Source: Massilia aquatica | Lineage (GTDB): Bacteria; Pseudomonadota; Gammaproteobacteria; Burkholderiales; Burkholderiaceae_D | Direction: 5' to 3' | DNA length: 64,000 nt | NCBI RefSeq assembly: GCF_011682045.1 | Contig: NZ_VVIW01000002.1 | Coordinates: forward strand, 434,001 to 498,000 | Part shown: in pieces, positions 50,063 to 58,673 of the stretch | Position numbering within the stretch: position 1 is the stretch's first letter | How the letters are laid out: every line of letters begins with the position of its first letter | The notes under the pieces: model-generated | The model's database searches: none | Told to the model about the DNA's origin: nothing | The model's input: the letters and a program-made list of their open reading frames with translations, nothing else | Program-made: the position numbers and the translations under genes

Positions 50063-52419
50063 GGTTGATTCTCCTCGAATGATTGCGCACTGATTGCACT
50101 GAACGCTAGCAGGGGGCAGATGAAAAACAGCAGATGGCTGCCGCCGGCCGACAGAAAACTCATGGGCTGGCCCATGATCGGGAAGATCGCCAGGTTGGTC
50201 CCCCACGACAGCAAGAAGTGGCCCAGCACGAAGGCCGCGCCGCCGCACAGGGCGAAGCAGCGGAAGCGCCACAGCCAGCCCTGGCGAAAGTCGCGCGTCT
50301 GCTCGCTGGCCCCGAAACAGCGCGCCGCCGTTTGCAACAGGCCGACCAAAAACAGCGCTTGCAGCGCCCACAGCGCCAGTGCGCCCAGTAAACCATGGCG
50401 GTTCAAAAAGAAGGAAGGCGCAAAGTCGTCCTGCACTGCCGGAATATGCAGGGCGCTGCCGCCGATCTGGCCCATAACGTCCAGGCCAAGCCGGCTGTCG
50501 GCACCCCACCACGCGCCTTCGGCGATGGCGCGCGCGGCCAGCAGCAACTGCTGGCCGGTATGCGGATGCTGGGCCGGGTCGAGCCACACCAGGAAGCGGT
50601 CGGCATAAAAGCCCCACTGCGCCACCTCGGCTACGCCGGCGCTGCGCAGCCAGGCGACGCTGCCGGCGGCCACGCAAGCCACGCCGAACAGGGCGGCGGT
50701 GGCAACGTGCGTGCGGGTGGCGAGCGCCCAGGCCAGGGCCATCGCCATGCACCACACCAGCAACAGGATCAGCGGCGAATAATCGTCCACCTGCACCAGG
50801 GCCAGAGCGAGCAGCGCGGCGAACAGCAGCACCGGCGCTGCCAGGCGCAGCCAGCGCCGCGCGGGACGCGATTGTTCAGGCATGTGCGCGTGCCAGCCAA
50901 GGCCGATGGCGAGGCAATGCGCGGTGAGCGCGGTCAGGGCCAGCTTGGCAAATTCGACCGGCTGCAAGTCGAACACGCCGGTTTCGTCGCCGAAGACGAC
51001 CTGCATCAGGAGCGCGCCCAGCGCGGCCAGTGCAAACAGGGCGAGCACCCATTCGAGGGTGGTCTGCGGCAGGGCCGGCGCGGCGGCGCACGCATGCAGG
51101 CGCAGGCGCAGGTGCGCGCCGATGCCAAGGCCGATCGCCAGCAGCGCCACCGATTTCTGGAAGTGGCGCAGCGCGGCCGATTCGGCGCCGCCGAAACCCA
51201 GTTCGAGCTGCGCCAGCAAGCCCACCGCCAGCAGCAGCACGCCGGCGGCGGTGGCCAGGGTCAGGCGCGCCGGCACCAGCAGGCAGCCCCACAGCGCGGC
51301 CCAGGCCAGCAGCATCGACCAGCCGACGCCGGGCGCGCTGCCCGAGCGCTGGAACAGCAGCGCGGCCACGCCGGCGATGACCAGCAGCGCGCTGGCGCCT
51401 GCCGCCATGCGTACTGGCCGGGATGTATCGCGTGTAAAAGGCCAGGCGCCGCGCTGCCAGTTCGCGCCTGCCGCCACGGCCAGCAAGGCGCACAGGCCCA
51501 GCGCCACCGACCACGGGCGGCCGGCCGGCAGCGTCCAGATGCCGCGTTTTTTCCACTGCCACGCCACCTGCGCCGGCAGCAGCGCTTCGGCTTCGGCGTA
51601 CAGCGCCACGTGGCGCAGCGGCAGCAGGTGCAGCACGCCGTCGTCGATCCGCACGCCCAGCCGGGTGCGGCCGGCAACCAGCGTCTGCACCCCGGCCAGC
51701 GCTTCCGCGCGGCGCGCCAGGTCGACCTGGCCCGCGCTTGACGACATCATGAGCGGCGCGCGTCCGGCGGCGCCCGAGAGCAGCAGGCCATCTTTGGTGC
51801 GCGCGATGGTGGCGCTGGCGCCTTCCACATACGCGATGCCGAGCCGGTTGCCGCAGTACAGATTGCCGCCAAAGGTGAGCGGACGCGCCACCGTCAGCGC
51901 CTGCGGCATGGCGCGGTTCCACAGGGCGATGGCGCGCGCGGCGACACCCGCGTCGGGGCATGCCGGCTGCGCGCTGTCGTCGCGGTCCAGGGTGGCGCCA
52001 TCGTAGCGCCACTGCGCGCCGGGGCCGGCAAAGGCGATCTGGCGCGCATTGGCGGTGCCGACATCGAAGCGCGCCGCGCCAATGCGGAATGACTGGCCGG
52101 CACGCAGGGAGCTGGAGCCCATGCGGCGGTCGACGCCGTCCCTTTGCAGCAGCACCTGCTTGGCGGCGCTGGCGTTGCCGGCCCACCAACTGCCGTCGGC
52201 GGCGCGGCGCAGGGCCAGATGGGCGTTGTCCGCTTGCGGCGCCGCCAGTTCGGCGTCGCCCAGCGTGATCGACTCGCCCGGGCGAAGCGTCACCGAGATG
52301 CGCTCGGGCGACCATGCCGGCGGAGCGCGCCACAGGCAGACCAGCTGCAACAGGCACAGGAATGCCAGCAGGGCGGCGGTCAGGATGAAACCGGGCGACT
52401 GGTCGGAAAAGCGCTTCAT
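50023..52419 (-). CDS. SEDS family (RodA/FtsW) glycan polymerase with N-terminal periplasmic FHA-like domain
   Basis: A 798-residue protein, about twice a normal RodA or FtsW. One helix (11-30) leads into a periplasmic region (40-330) whose first 80 residues resemble an FHA sandwich (ITLGDAELAAPQADNAHLALRR...LRAGQSFRIGAARFDV). From about 335 on there are about ten helices with SEDS signatures: FDLQPVEFAKLALTA, ADRFLVWLDPAQHPHTGQQ, IPAVQDDFAPSFFLNRHGLLGA (with the conserved Asp) and FPIMGQPMSFLSAGGS. It should polymerise lipid II together with a class B PBP. It starts within the kinase stop codon (ATGA at 52416-52419). Confidence 0.85.
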   Translation of the reverse strand: MKRFSDQSPGFILTAALLAFLCLLQLVCLWRAPPAWSPERISVTLRPGESITLGDAELAAPQADNAHLALRRAADGSWWAGNASAAKQVLLQRDGVDRRMGSSSLRAGQSFRIGAARFDVGTANARQIAFAGPGAQWRYDGATLDRDDSAQPACPDAGVAARAIALWNRAMPQALTVARPLTFGGNLYCGNRLGIAYVEGASATIARTKDGLLLSGAAGRAPLMMSSSAGQVDLARRAEALAGVQTLVAGRTRLGVRIDDGVLHLLPLRHVALYAEAEALLPAQVAWQWKKRGIWTLPAGRPWSVALGLCALLAVAAGANWQRGAWPFTRDTSRPVRMAAGASALLVIAGVAALLFQRSGSAPGVGWSMLLAWAALWGCLLVPARLTLATAAGVLLLAVGLLAQLELGFGGAESAALRHFQKSVALLAIGLGIGAHLRLRLHACAAAPALPQTTLEWVLALFALAALGALLMQVVFGDETGVFDLQPVEFAKLALTALTAHCLAIGLGWHAHMPEQSRPARRWLRLAAPVLLFAALLALALVQVDDYSPLILLLVWCMAMALAWALATRTHVATAALFGVACVAAGSVAWLRSAGVAEVAQWGFYADRFLVWLDPAQHPHTGQQLLLAARAIAEGAWWGADSRLGLDVMGQIGGSALHIPAVQDDFAPSFFLNRHGLLGALALWALQALFLVGLLQTAARCFGASEQTRDFRQGWLWRFRCFALCGGAAFVLGHFLLSWGTNLAIFPIMGQPMSFLSAGGSHLLFFICPLLAFSAISAQSFEENQPCRSTSNMKSWAR

Positions 52420-53420
52420 GGCCGCGCGCTCGCAGGCAAGGCGGCGCGGATGGCGCCGATCATGCGGCTGATCTGCATGGCGTGGCACGGACGCCGGGCG
52501 CGGTCGGCATGGAGCAGGGCGCGCAGCAGGAGCAGCGCTTCGGCCGCGCCGTCGCCGTGCGAGATGGCGTCCGGCGTCCAGGTGCCGGCGTGTGCCTGAT
52601 TGCCGAAGGCACGCGCGAAATGCGCCGCTTCATCGTCGTGCAGGGTGGGCGGCGGGCGATTACCGTGGCGCGCCAGCAGCATGGCCGCGCCGTCGCCACG
52701 GTGTTCGCGGTAGGCCTGGCCGCAGTCGCTGCAAAAGCGCAGCGGCAAGCCACCGGTGACCAGATAGTAGAACAGCGCGCCGAGTGCAAAGTAATCGGTG
52801 CGGGTGTCGGTGGCGTAGCCGCCGGCGGCGTCCGGGAAAAACTGTTCCGGCGCCTGCCAGCTGGCGGTGCCGGCGTAGGTGCTGGCCTGGCCGTCGGCCA
52901 GCAGGCGGCTGGTGCCGAAGTCGGCCAGCTTGACGCTGCCTTGCCGGCGCGAGAGCAGCACGTTGGCCGGCTTCAGGTCCAGGTACGACCAGCCATACTG
53001 GTGCACCTTGGCCAGCGCCTGGTTGATCTGCCCGAGCCAGTCGAGCAGCTGCGTGCTGGCGAGCGCTCGGCCGGCATCGCGTTCGATGGCGATGTGCCGG
53101 CCAAGGTCGGTGTCGAGCAGTTCGAGCGCCATGACGGGCAGGCCATCGTGTTCGCCGCTGTCGAGCAGGCGCACCACGTGGCGCTCGTCCCAGGGCGCGA
53201 GCGACTGCAAAAAGGCGATTTCGTTGCGGGCGCTGGCGATCCAGCGCTCCTGCTGCAGGGGATGGGCGCGCGCCATCTGGTCGCGGTTGACCAGCTTGAG
53301 CGCCACCTCGCCGCCGGGCCCCATGGCGCGCCACACCACGCCGTAGGCGGAGCCGCCCAACTGGCCGCACAGGCGGTACCGGCCCGCGCCAAGTGCGATG
53401 ATCGCGTCCGCTGTTTCCAT
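52416..53420 (-). CDS. Ser/Thr protein kinase
   Basis: A 334-residue kinase from ATG 53420 (GGGGGAAG upstream); a GTG at 53444 is an alternative start. The glycine loop GQLGGSAYGVVW lies at 19-30, followed by Lys-42 and the catalytic loop YLDLKPANVLL at 147-156, where the usual HRD is YLD but Asp-148, Lys-150 and Asn-153 are kept. DFG is at 167-169 and GTASWQAPEQ forms the activation end. It has no transmembrane helix, unlike PknB. The C-terminal part has a Cys pair (FCSDCG). It heads the operon with SEDS, FHA-like and SH3-like genes, so these are its likely targets or readers. Confidence 0.9.
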   Translation of the reverse strand: METADAIIALGAGRYRLCGQLGGSAYGVVWRAMGPGGEVALKLVNRDQMARAHPLQQERWIASARNEIAFLQSLAPWDERHVVRLLDSGEHDGLPVMALELLDTDLGRHIAIERDAGRALASTQLLDWLGQINQALAKVHQYGWSYLDLKPANVLLSRRQGSVKLADFGTSRLLADGQASTYAGTASWQAPEQFFPDAAGGYATDTRTDYFALGALFYYLVTGGLPLRFCSDCGQAYREHRGDGAAMLLARHGNRPPPTLHDDEAAHFARAFGNQAHAGTWTPDAISHGDGAAEALLLLRALLHADRARRPCHAMQISRMIGAIRAALPASARP

Positions 53421-53497
53421 GCTTCCCCCAAGAGGCGCCGGCACGTGCCGTCAACAAGCCATAGCGGAGGGAGGTGGGAAAAGCAGGGGTGCAGACG

Positions 53498-53523
53498 AAA
53501 AAAAGGCACGAAAGTCTCGTGCC
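53498..53523 (-). terminator. Rho-independent terminator of the glycine-zipper gene
   Basis: On the minus strand the stem GGCACGA/TCGTGCC with a five-base loop is followed by seven T. It ends the gene at 53551-54021. Confidence 0.85.
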
Positions 53524-53550
53524 AAGGCAAAGCAGGTAAGCTGACCGTGA

Positions 53551-54021
53551 TTAGCGGCCGTATCCGTATCCATGACCACGTCCGTGGCCGCGCCCATGCC
53601 CGTAGCCGTGATGGCGGTAGCCGCGGCCGCGTTCAACATACACGACCGCCGGCGGGCCGTAGTAGCGTGGCGGCGGTGCGTAATACACCGGAGCTGGCTG
53701 GTAATAGCTGCGCGATTCAACATACACGGGTGCCGGTTCACGGTACGGGCGCTCGTAACGGCGATCTTCGTAGCGGGTTTCGTAGCGATTGTCGTAGTAG
53801 CCGCGGTTGTTGTCGCGGTCACGGGTGCTGACCGAATTGCCGACCACCGCACCGAGCACACCGCCCACCAGGGCGCCGTTGCGCGATCCCGTGCTGTGGC
53901 CAATGGCTGCGCCGGCGACCGCGCCGATGGCCGTATTGACGCCCCGGTCGCTAGCCATTGCGGTGGAGGAGATGGCCGCTGCGGCCAGAATCACCGCACC
54001 AGCAAATTTTGTATTCAACAT
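53551..54021 (-). CDS. Glycine-zipper protein with Tyr/Arg/His-rich tail
   Basis: A 156-residue exported protein from ATG 54021 (signal peptide to TAMA-SDR). Residues 25-65 form a glycine zipper (NTAIGAVAGAAIGHSTG...ALVGGVLGAVVGNSV), a pair of membrane-associating helices. The rest is low complexity: Arg/Tyr-rich, Pro/Tyr-rich, ending in Gly-Arg-Gly-His repeats. Proteins like this are envelope-associated and stress-linked, with unclear function. It has its own terminator. Confidence 0.85.
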   Translation of the reverse strand: MLNTKFAGAVILAAAAISSTAMASDRGVNTAIGAVAGAAIGHSTGSRNGALVGGVLGAVVGNSVSTRDRDNNRGYYDNRYETRYEDRRYERPYREPAPVYVESRSYYQPAPVYYAPPPRYYGPPAVVYVERGRGYRHHGYGHGRGHGRGHGYGYGR

Positions 54022-54176
54022 AGCGTTTCCTTTGGCCTCAACCGAGATCGGGATGATCACGCAAGCGCTGGGGCATGACGTCACTATATCCCGGCTTGAT
54101 GGGAACTCCATTCTTTATACATAAACTTACAAATACGGGGACAGTGTAACAAGGCAGGCAAGCGTCCTCATATCGC

Positions 54177-54941
54177 TCAGGCAGGCTGCCTGGCCTTCTT
54201 GCGCGCATACCCAGCCAGCACGGCCAGGCCGGCCAGCAGCATGGCCGGGGCGGCTGGTTCGGGTACCGGGAGCGCTGATTCGTTGAACGTCAGCTCGGTG
54301 TTCGCAGTGATCCACAGCCAGCCATACAGTGAACCGTACAGGGTTTCCATGGAAATACTCAACTCATCCTCCTCCCGGCCCTGCGTCCAGGCCAGGCTAT
54401 CGCTGATCCAGATGCCGCGTTCATCGTCAAACTGTCCGCTGAGCCCAGCCGAGGCCTTGGTTTTGTTGCGGCGTCCGTCACCGTCGCCGCTGACACTGGC
54501 GTCGACAGTGACGATCATGCGGGTAGCACGGGTGAGCTTGAACCCCACGTAGCCGGTGGCCTCGCTCGACACGTAGGTCGCGCCGCCCAGCGGGTTGGCA
54601 TAGTTAGCGGCTGCCTCCAGTTGCATACCCGTAGCGCTGGCCGCGGCCTGTCCTTGAGGGGAATTGATCGCCGCGCTCGCCGCCCCCGCTTGGAGATCAT
54701 AGTCGCTCAGATTCGACCGCGGGGAATAAACAAAGGCGCTGGAACCGTTGGAGACCTTCTCAGGCGGGGCCAGGGTCAGCTTGGGCGCCACGCCGTCAGC
54801 AGGGTCGAGATCGATCAGCTCGATGCGCAGCTTGCCCAGAGATGCACTGGCCGAGGCGTTCTGCGCATGCGCAGCAACCGTAGTCGACAACGCCAGCGCA
54901 AGGGCCAGCAGCGCATTGCGCTTAGTAACGAGAGGCGGCAT
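54177..54941 (-). CDS. PEP-CTERM sorting domain-containing protein
   Basis: A 254-residue protein from ATG 54941 (GGAAGAGAA upstream). The signal peptide (to AHAQ-NAS) is followed by an Ala/Ser-rich beta body and the C-terminal signal LPVPEPAAPAMLLAGLAVLAGYARKKARQ. It is divergent from another PEP-CTERM gene at 55162 (220 bases between starts), so both may share regulation. Processing would need exosortase encoded elsewhere. Confidence 0.88.
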   Translation of the reverse strand: MPPLVTKRNALLALALALSTTVAAHAQNASASASLGKLRIELIDLDPADGVAPKLTLAPPEKVSNGSSAFVYSPRSNLSDYDLQAGAASAAINSPQGQAAASATGMQLEAAANYANPLGGATYVSSEATGYVGFKLTRATRMIVTVDASVSGDGDGRRNKTKASAGLSGQFDDERGIWISDSLAWTQGREEDELSISMETLYGSLYGWLWITANTELTFNESALPVPEPAAPAMLLAGLAVLAGYARKKARQPA

Positions 54942-55161
54942 AAATATTCTCTTCCAGTAGACCCGCGTGGGGCAGAAACCTATTCTAAATGACAACCTTA
55001 AGCATGGCATAAGTTTAAAGTGTAACGAGCACACAAGTGTCACGTTGACGTAAATCAAACAGCCGCCTTAAAAGATTGAATTTATGGCATCATTGGCGCC
55101 TATTTCATGCCGCGTGAGGCTTGACAATGCAGTGTTCACGCGGTTAATCCAAGGAGCGACA

Positions 55162-55767
55162 ATGTTGAAAAAAGCGATTGCATGTGCACTACTGCTGGGC
55201 GCGGCCATGGGCGGCGCTCATGCCGCCGAACAAACCTGGAAACTCACTTGGACCGGCTTCGACCAGATCGACGGCGGTTGGTGGGGAAAAGCGCCCGCTG
55301 TCTGGAATCCCAATAAAACCCTCAGTACCGAGTTTACCGGCTCGGACTTGAACGGTAACGGGATGCTCGAATTGCCCGAGTTAAGCCGCTTGAGCATCAA
55401 TACGGGCAATGGCGCATGGAACGCGCTGGCCTGTCTCGGCACGTCGGAGTGCAAGGGCGAATTCGAATTTGGGCCCAACAACATTCTCGACATCCATCTC
55501 AAGCAGTTCTGGTCAACCGAGTACACCTACTCCGAGGCCTGGTTTCACGTCGGGAACACTTTTGGCTCCCGCTATACGTCCACCGGCTCGATTCAATCCG
55601 AAGTGAACTATGTATGGACGCCGGCGACCACGCTCGTGGTTGTCGCGCCTGCCGTGCCTGAACCGGCCGAGTGGGCAATGTTCGGCGCCGGCGCGGCGGT
55701 GCTTGGCGCAGCGGTGCGCCGTCGCCGCAAGCTTGGACACGCTGGAGCAACGGGCGCGGTTGGCTGA
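55162..55767 (+). CDS. PEP-CTERM sorting domain-containing protein
   Basis: A 201-residue protein from ATG 55162 with AAGGAG upstream. It has a signal peptide (to AHAA-EQT), a Trp/Asn-rich body, and VPEPAEWAMFGAGAAVLGAAVRRRRK as the sorting tail, followed by an unusual 11-residue extension. The function is unknown. It is divergent from the PEP-CTERM gene at 54941. Confidence 0.88.
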   Translation: MLKKAIACALLLGAAMGGAHAAEQTWKLTWTGFDQIDGGWWGKAPAVWNPNKTLSTEFTGSDLNGNGMLELPELSRLSINTGNGAWNALACLGTSECKGEFEFGPNNILDIHLKQFWSTEYTYSEAWFHVGNTFGSRYTSTGSIQSEVNYVWTPATTLVVVAPAVPEPAEWAMFGAGAAVLGAAVRRRRKLGHAGATGAVG

Positions 55768-55991
55768 TGCAGGCGGACGCCATCTCGCCCTGAACTTAAC
55801 GGGGTTTAGCAAGACAGCACGGCTGTGGACCCGGGCGCATCGTACTCCTCAGGTGGTGTATTTTCCACCTATTGAGGTGTCCGGACAAATCAGACCACAG
55901 CAGTGCCCATATGGCGGTGCCATCTTTCCCCTTGCGTAAGGGCGGCGCTGCCCCATCTGGGACCGGTTACCCTCTTTTTCCGGACTTGCCC
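55768..55991. other. Intergenic region with possible insertion-sequence end
   Basis: 224 bases without a gene. The stretch 55847-55906 (AGGTGGTG...CCACCT, then GAGGTGTCCGGACAAATCAG and ACCAC) resembles in style the termini of IS3-family elements, but there is no transposase. The region otherwise holds the promoter of the phosphoesterase gene, which I cannot place. Confidence 0.3.
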
Positions 55992-57125
55992 ATGCCTGCG
56001 CGCGCCGTCTTCATCGTCATGGCACTTCTGTCAATGTTGCATCTCTATATAGGCATGCGGCTGGTCCCGGCGATCGACCCCGGGCGGCTTGGTGTGGCCG
56101 TGGCAGTCGCGCTGCTGGCCGCATCGACCTTGCTGATGCCGGCCGGGCTGCTGTCGGTGCGCTTCAAGCGCTGGCGCTGGTCCGACCAGCTGGCGTGGGC
56201 CGGCATGCTGACCATGGGGTTTTTCTCGTCGCTGCTGGTGCTCACCGTACTGCGCGACGTGGCGCTGCTGGTTCTGACCGTGTTCGGCGCCGTCGGCGCG
56301 GCGGTGGTGCGCGGCACGGCTATTGCGGTGCCGCTGGTGGCGCTGGCCGTCACCCTGGTTGGACTGGTCAACGCCCGCAGGGTCGCGCGCGTGGTCGAGG
56401 TGGAGGTGCCGATCGCCGGCCTGCCCGCCGCGCTGCACGGCTACTCGATCGTCCAGATCTCCGACCTGCATGTGGGGCCGACCATCAAGCGCGGCTACCT
56501 GAACGCCATCGTCACCAGGGTCAATGCGCTTGAACCCGACGCCATCGCCATTACCGGCGACACGGTCGACGGCAGCGTGCTTCGCCTGCGCCTGCACACC
56601 GAACCACTCGCGCGCCTGGCGGCCCGCGACGGCGCGTTTTTCGTCACCGGCAACCACGAATACTATTCCGGCGCCGATGAATGGATTGCCGAGATGCGCC
56701 GCCTCGGCCTGACCGTGCTGATGAACCAGCACGTGGTGTGCGAACGCGGCGACGCGGCCCTGATGATCGCCGGCGTGACCGACTTCACCGCCCACCACTT
56801 CAACGAATCGCACCGCAGCAACCCGCGCGCGGCGGCGGCCGGCGCCCCCGCTCACGTGACAGTGCGCATCCTGCTGGCGCACCAGCCGCGCAGCGCGCCG
56901 GCGGCGGCGGACGCCGGCTTTCACCTGCAACTGTCCGGCCACACGCACGGCGGCCAGTTCTTCCCGTGGAACCTGTTCGTGCCATTGCAGCAGCCGTTTA
57001 CGGCAGGCCTGAACCGCATGCGCGACCTGTGGGTCTACACCAGCCGCGGCACTGGCTACTGGGGACCGCCCAAGCGCTTCGGGGCGCCGTCCGAAATCAC
57101 GCGGGTGCGCCTGGTGTCCGCCTGA
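55992..57125 (+). CDS. Membrane-anchored metallophosphoesterase (YaeI/YkuE-like)
   Basis: A 377-residue protein from ATG 55992 with four hydrophobic segments in the first 125 residues, then a calcineurin-like phosphoesterase domain. Metal ligands visible are Asp-158 and His-160 (SDLHVGP), Asp-190 (ITGDTVDG), Asn-221 and His-222 (TGNHEYY), and a C-terminal HTHGGQFF. YkuE/YaeI relatives act on phosphate esters at the membrane, including lipid A precursors or UDP-sugars; the exact substrate is unknown. A longer frame from 55872 is unlikely. Confidence 0.88.
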   Translation: MPARAVFIVMALLSMLHLYIGMRLVPAIDPGRLGVAVAVALLAASTLLMPAGLLSVRFKRWRWSDQLAWAGMLTMGFFSSLLVLTVLRDVALLVLTVFGAVGAAVVRGTAIAVPLVALAVTLVGLVNARRVARVVEVEVPIAGLPAALHGYSIVQISDLHVGPTIKRGYLNAIVTRVNALEPDAIAITGDTVDGSVLRLRLHTEPLARLAARDGAFFVTGNHEYYSGADEWIAEMRRLGLTVLMNQHVVCERGDAALMIAGVTDFTAHHFNESHRSNPRAAAAGAPAHVTVRILLAHQPRSAPAAADAGFHLQLSGHTHGGQFFPWNLFVPLQQPFTAGLNRMRDLWVYTSRGTGYWGPPKRFGAPSEITRVRLVSA

Positions 57126-57208
57126 ATCTTGACCATGGCGTCCTCCGGCACGGATGGCGCAAATGCGCTATCGTTGGAACCCCTCCGCCATCTTCAAGGA
57201 TTGACCGC

Positions 57209-58645
57209 ATGTCACGCACGTACCATCAGCCTGTGTTGTCCCTTCTCGCCGCCAGCATGATTAGCGCCAACGCCTTTGCCGCCGCTCCCGGTAACGACCC
57301 CGCCGCGCTGGCGAACATCCGCGACGCCGCCCTCAAGAGCGACTGGGCCTACGAGCGCCTGGCCGACATGACAGACCTGATCGGCCCGCGCCTGTCCGGA
57401 TCGGCCGGCGCCGCCGCCGCCGTCACCCAGGTGGCCGATGCCATGCGCAAGCTGGGCGCGACCGTCACGCTGCAGCCGGTCAAGGTGCCGCACTGGGTGC
57501 GCGGCGAAGAGAAGGGTGAGCTGGTGGACTATCGCGGGCGCCCGGCCGGCGTGACCCAGCGCGTGGTGCTCACCGCGCTGGGCGGCTCGTCGGCCACCCC
57601 GGCCGCCGGCCTGGTGGCGCCGCTGATCGTGGTGCGCAGCTTCGATGAACTCAAGGCGCGCGGCGCCGAGGTGAAGGGACGCATCGTGCTGTTCGACGTG
57701 GCCTTCGACCAGGGCATGGCCGATCGCGGCCAGGCCTCGCAAGCCTACCGCCAGGGCTCGAAATACCGCGTCGGGGGGCCGCGCATGGCGGCCGAGATGG
57801 GCGCGGCGGCGGTGCTGGTGCGCTCGGTCGGCGGGGCCGACTTCCGCCTGCCGCACACCGGCAGCAGTGGCATGCGCGACGGCGCCCGCATTCCGGCGGC
57901 CGCCGTGAGCGCCGAAGACGCCATGCTGATGACGCGCCTGGCCGCGCGCGGCCCCTTGGCCATGCGCCTCACACTCACGCCCCAAATCCTGCCCGACGCC
58001 GACAGTTTCAATGTCATTGCCGACTTGCCCGGCACCGACAAGGCCGACGAAATCGTGATCGTCTCGGGCCACCTCGATTCGTGGGACCTGGCCACCGGCG
58101 CCCACGACGACGGCACCGGCGTGGCCAGCGCGATGGCGGTGATCGAGACGCTGAAAAAGCTCGACTACCGGCCGCGCCGCACGATCCGCGTGATCGCCTG
58201 GGCCAACGAAGAAAACGGCGGGCGCGGGGCGCAGGCCTATTACGAGGCGCACAAGGCGGCGGTGGGCAAGCAGATTGCCGCGATCGAGAGCGACAGCGGC
58301 GCGGGCCGCCCGTTCGGCCTGCGCGCCAGCGTGCGCGCGCGCGACGTGGCGCAGTTCGCGCCCTTGCAGGCCGCGCTCGAACCGATGGGCGCGGGCGCCT
58401 TCCAGCGCGCCGATGCGCTCAGCACGGGCGATCTGCACGAACTCGAACAGGCCGGCGTGCCGAGCTTTTCGCCACTGCTCGACACCGCCAGCTACTTCCA
58501 CTACCACCATTCGGCGGCCGATACGCTCGACAAGGTCGATCCCGAGAACCTGCGCCGCCACGTGGCCGTGATGGCTGCCACCACCTGGTTCCTGGCCAAT
58601 ACCGACCAGCCGCTGGCGCGCTGGTTCGACGCCGCCAAAGAGTAA
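57209..58645 (+). CDS. Exported M28 family zinc peptidase (carboxypeptidase Q-like)
   Basis: A 478-residue secreted peptidase from ATG 57209 with a signal peptide (to AFAA-APG). Residues 130-250 form a PA-type insert. The M28 zinc site has His-288 (SGHLDSWD), Asp-300 (GAHDDGTG) and Glu-334/Glu-335 (WANEENGG), and the rest of the fold is intact. Related enzymes include plasma glutamate carboxypeptidase. It probably releases amino acids from peptides in the periplasm. It follows the phosphoesterase gene after 83 bases, which may allow co-transcription. Confidence 0.9.
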   Translation: MSRTYHQPVLSLLAASMISANAFAAAPGNDPAALANIRDAALKSDWAYERLADMTDLIGPRLSGSAGAAAAVTQVADAMRKLGATVTLQPVKVPHWVRGEEKGELVDYRGRPAGVTQRVVLTALGGSSATPAAGLVAPLIVVRSFDELKARGAEVKGRIVLFDVAFDQGMADRGQASQAYRQGSKYRVGGPRMAAEMGAAAVLVRSVGGADFRLPHTGSSGMRDGARIPAAAVSAEDAMLMTRLAARGPLAMRLTLTPQILPDADSFNVIADLPGTDKADEIVIVSGHLDSWDLATGAHDDGTGVASAMAVIETLKKLDYRPRRTIRVIAWANEENGGRGAQAYYEAHKAAVGKQIAAIESDSGAGRPFGLRASVRARDVAQFAPLQAALEPMGAGAFQRADALSTGDLHELEQAGVPSFSPLLDTASYFHYHHSAADTLDKVDPENLRRHVAVMAATTWFLANTDQPLARWFDAAKE

Positions 58646-58673
58646 GCGCCTGTTTCGGTAGGCCGGAGGCGCC

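Noticed and set aside
43555-53420. Reading the kinase/PP2C/FHA genes as type VI secretion post-translational control
   Set aside because: No Tss, Hcp, VgrG or ClpV genes are in the window, and the neighbours are cell-wall synthesis proteins.
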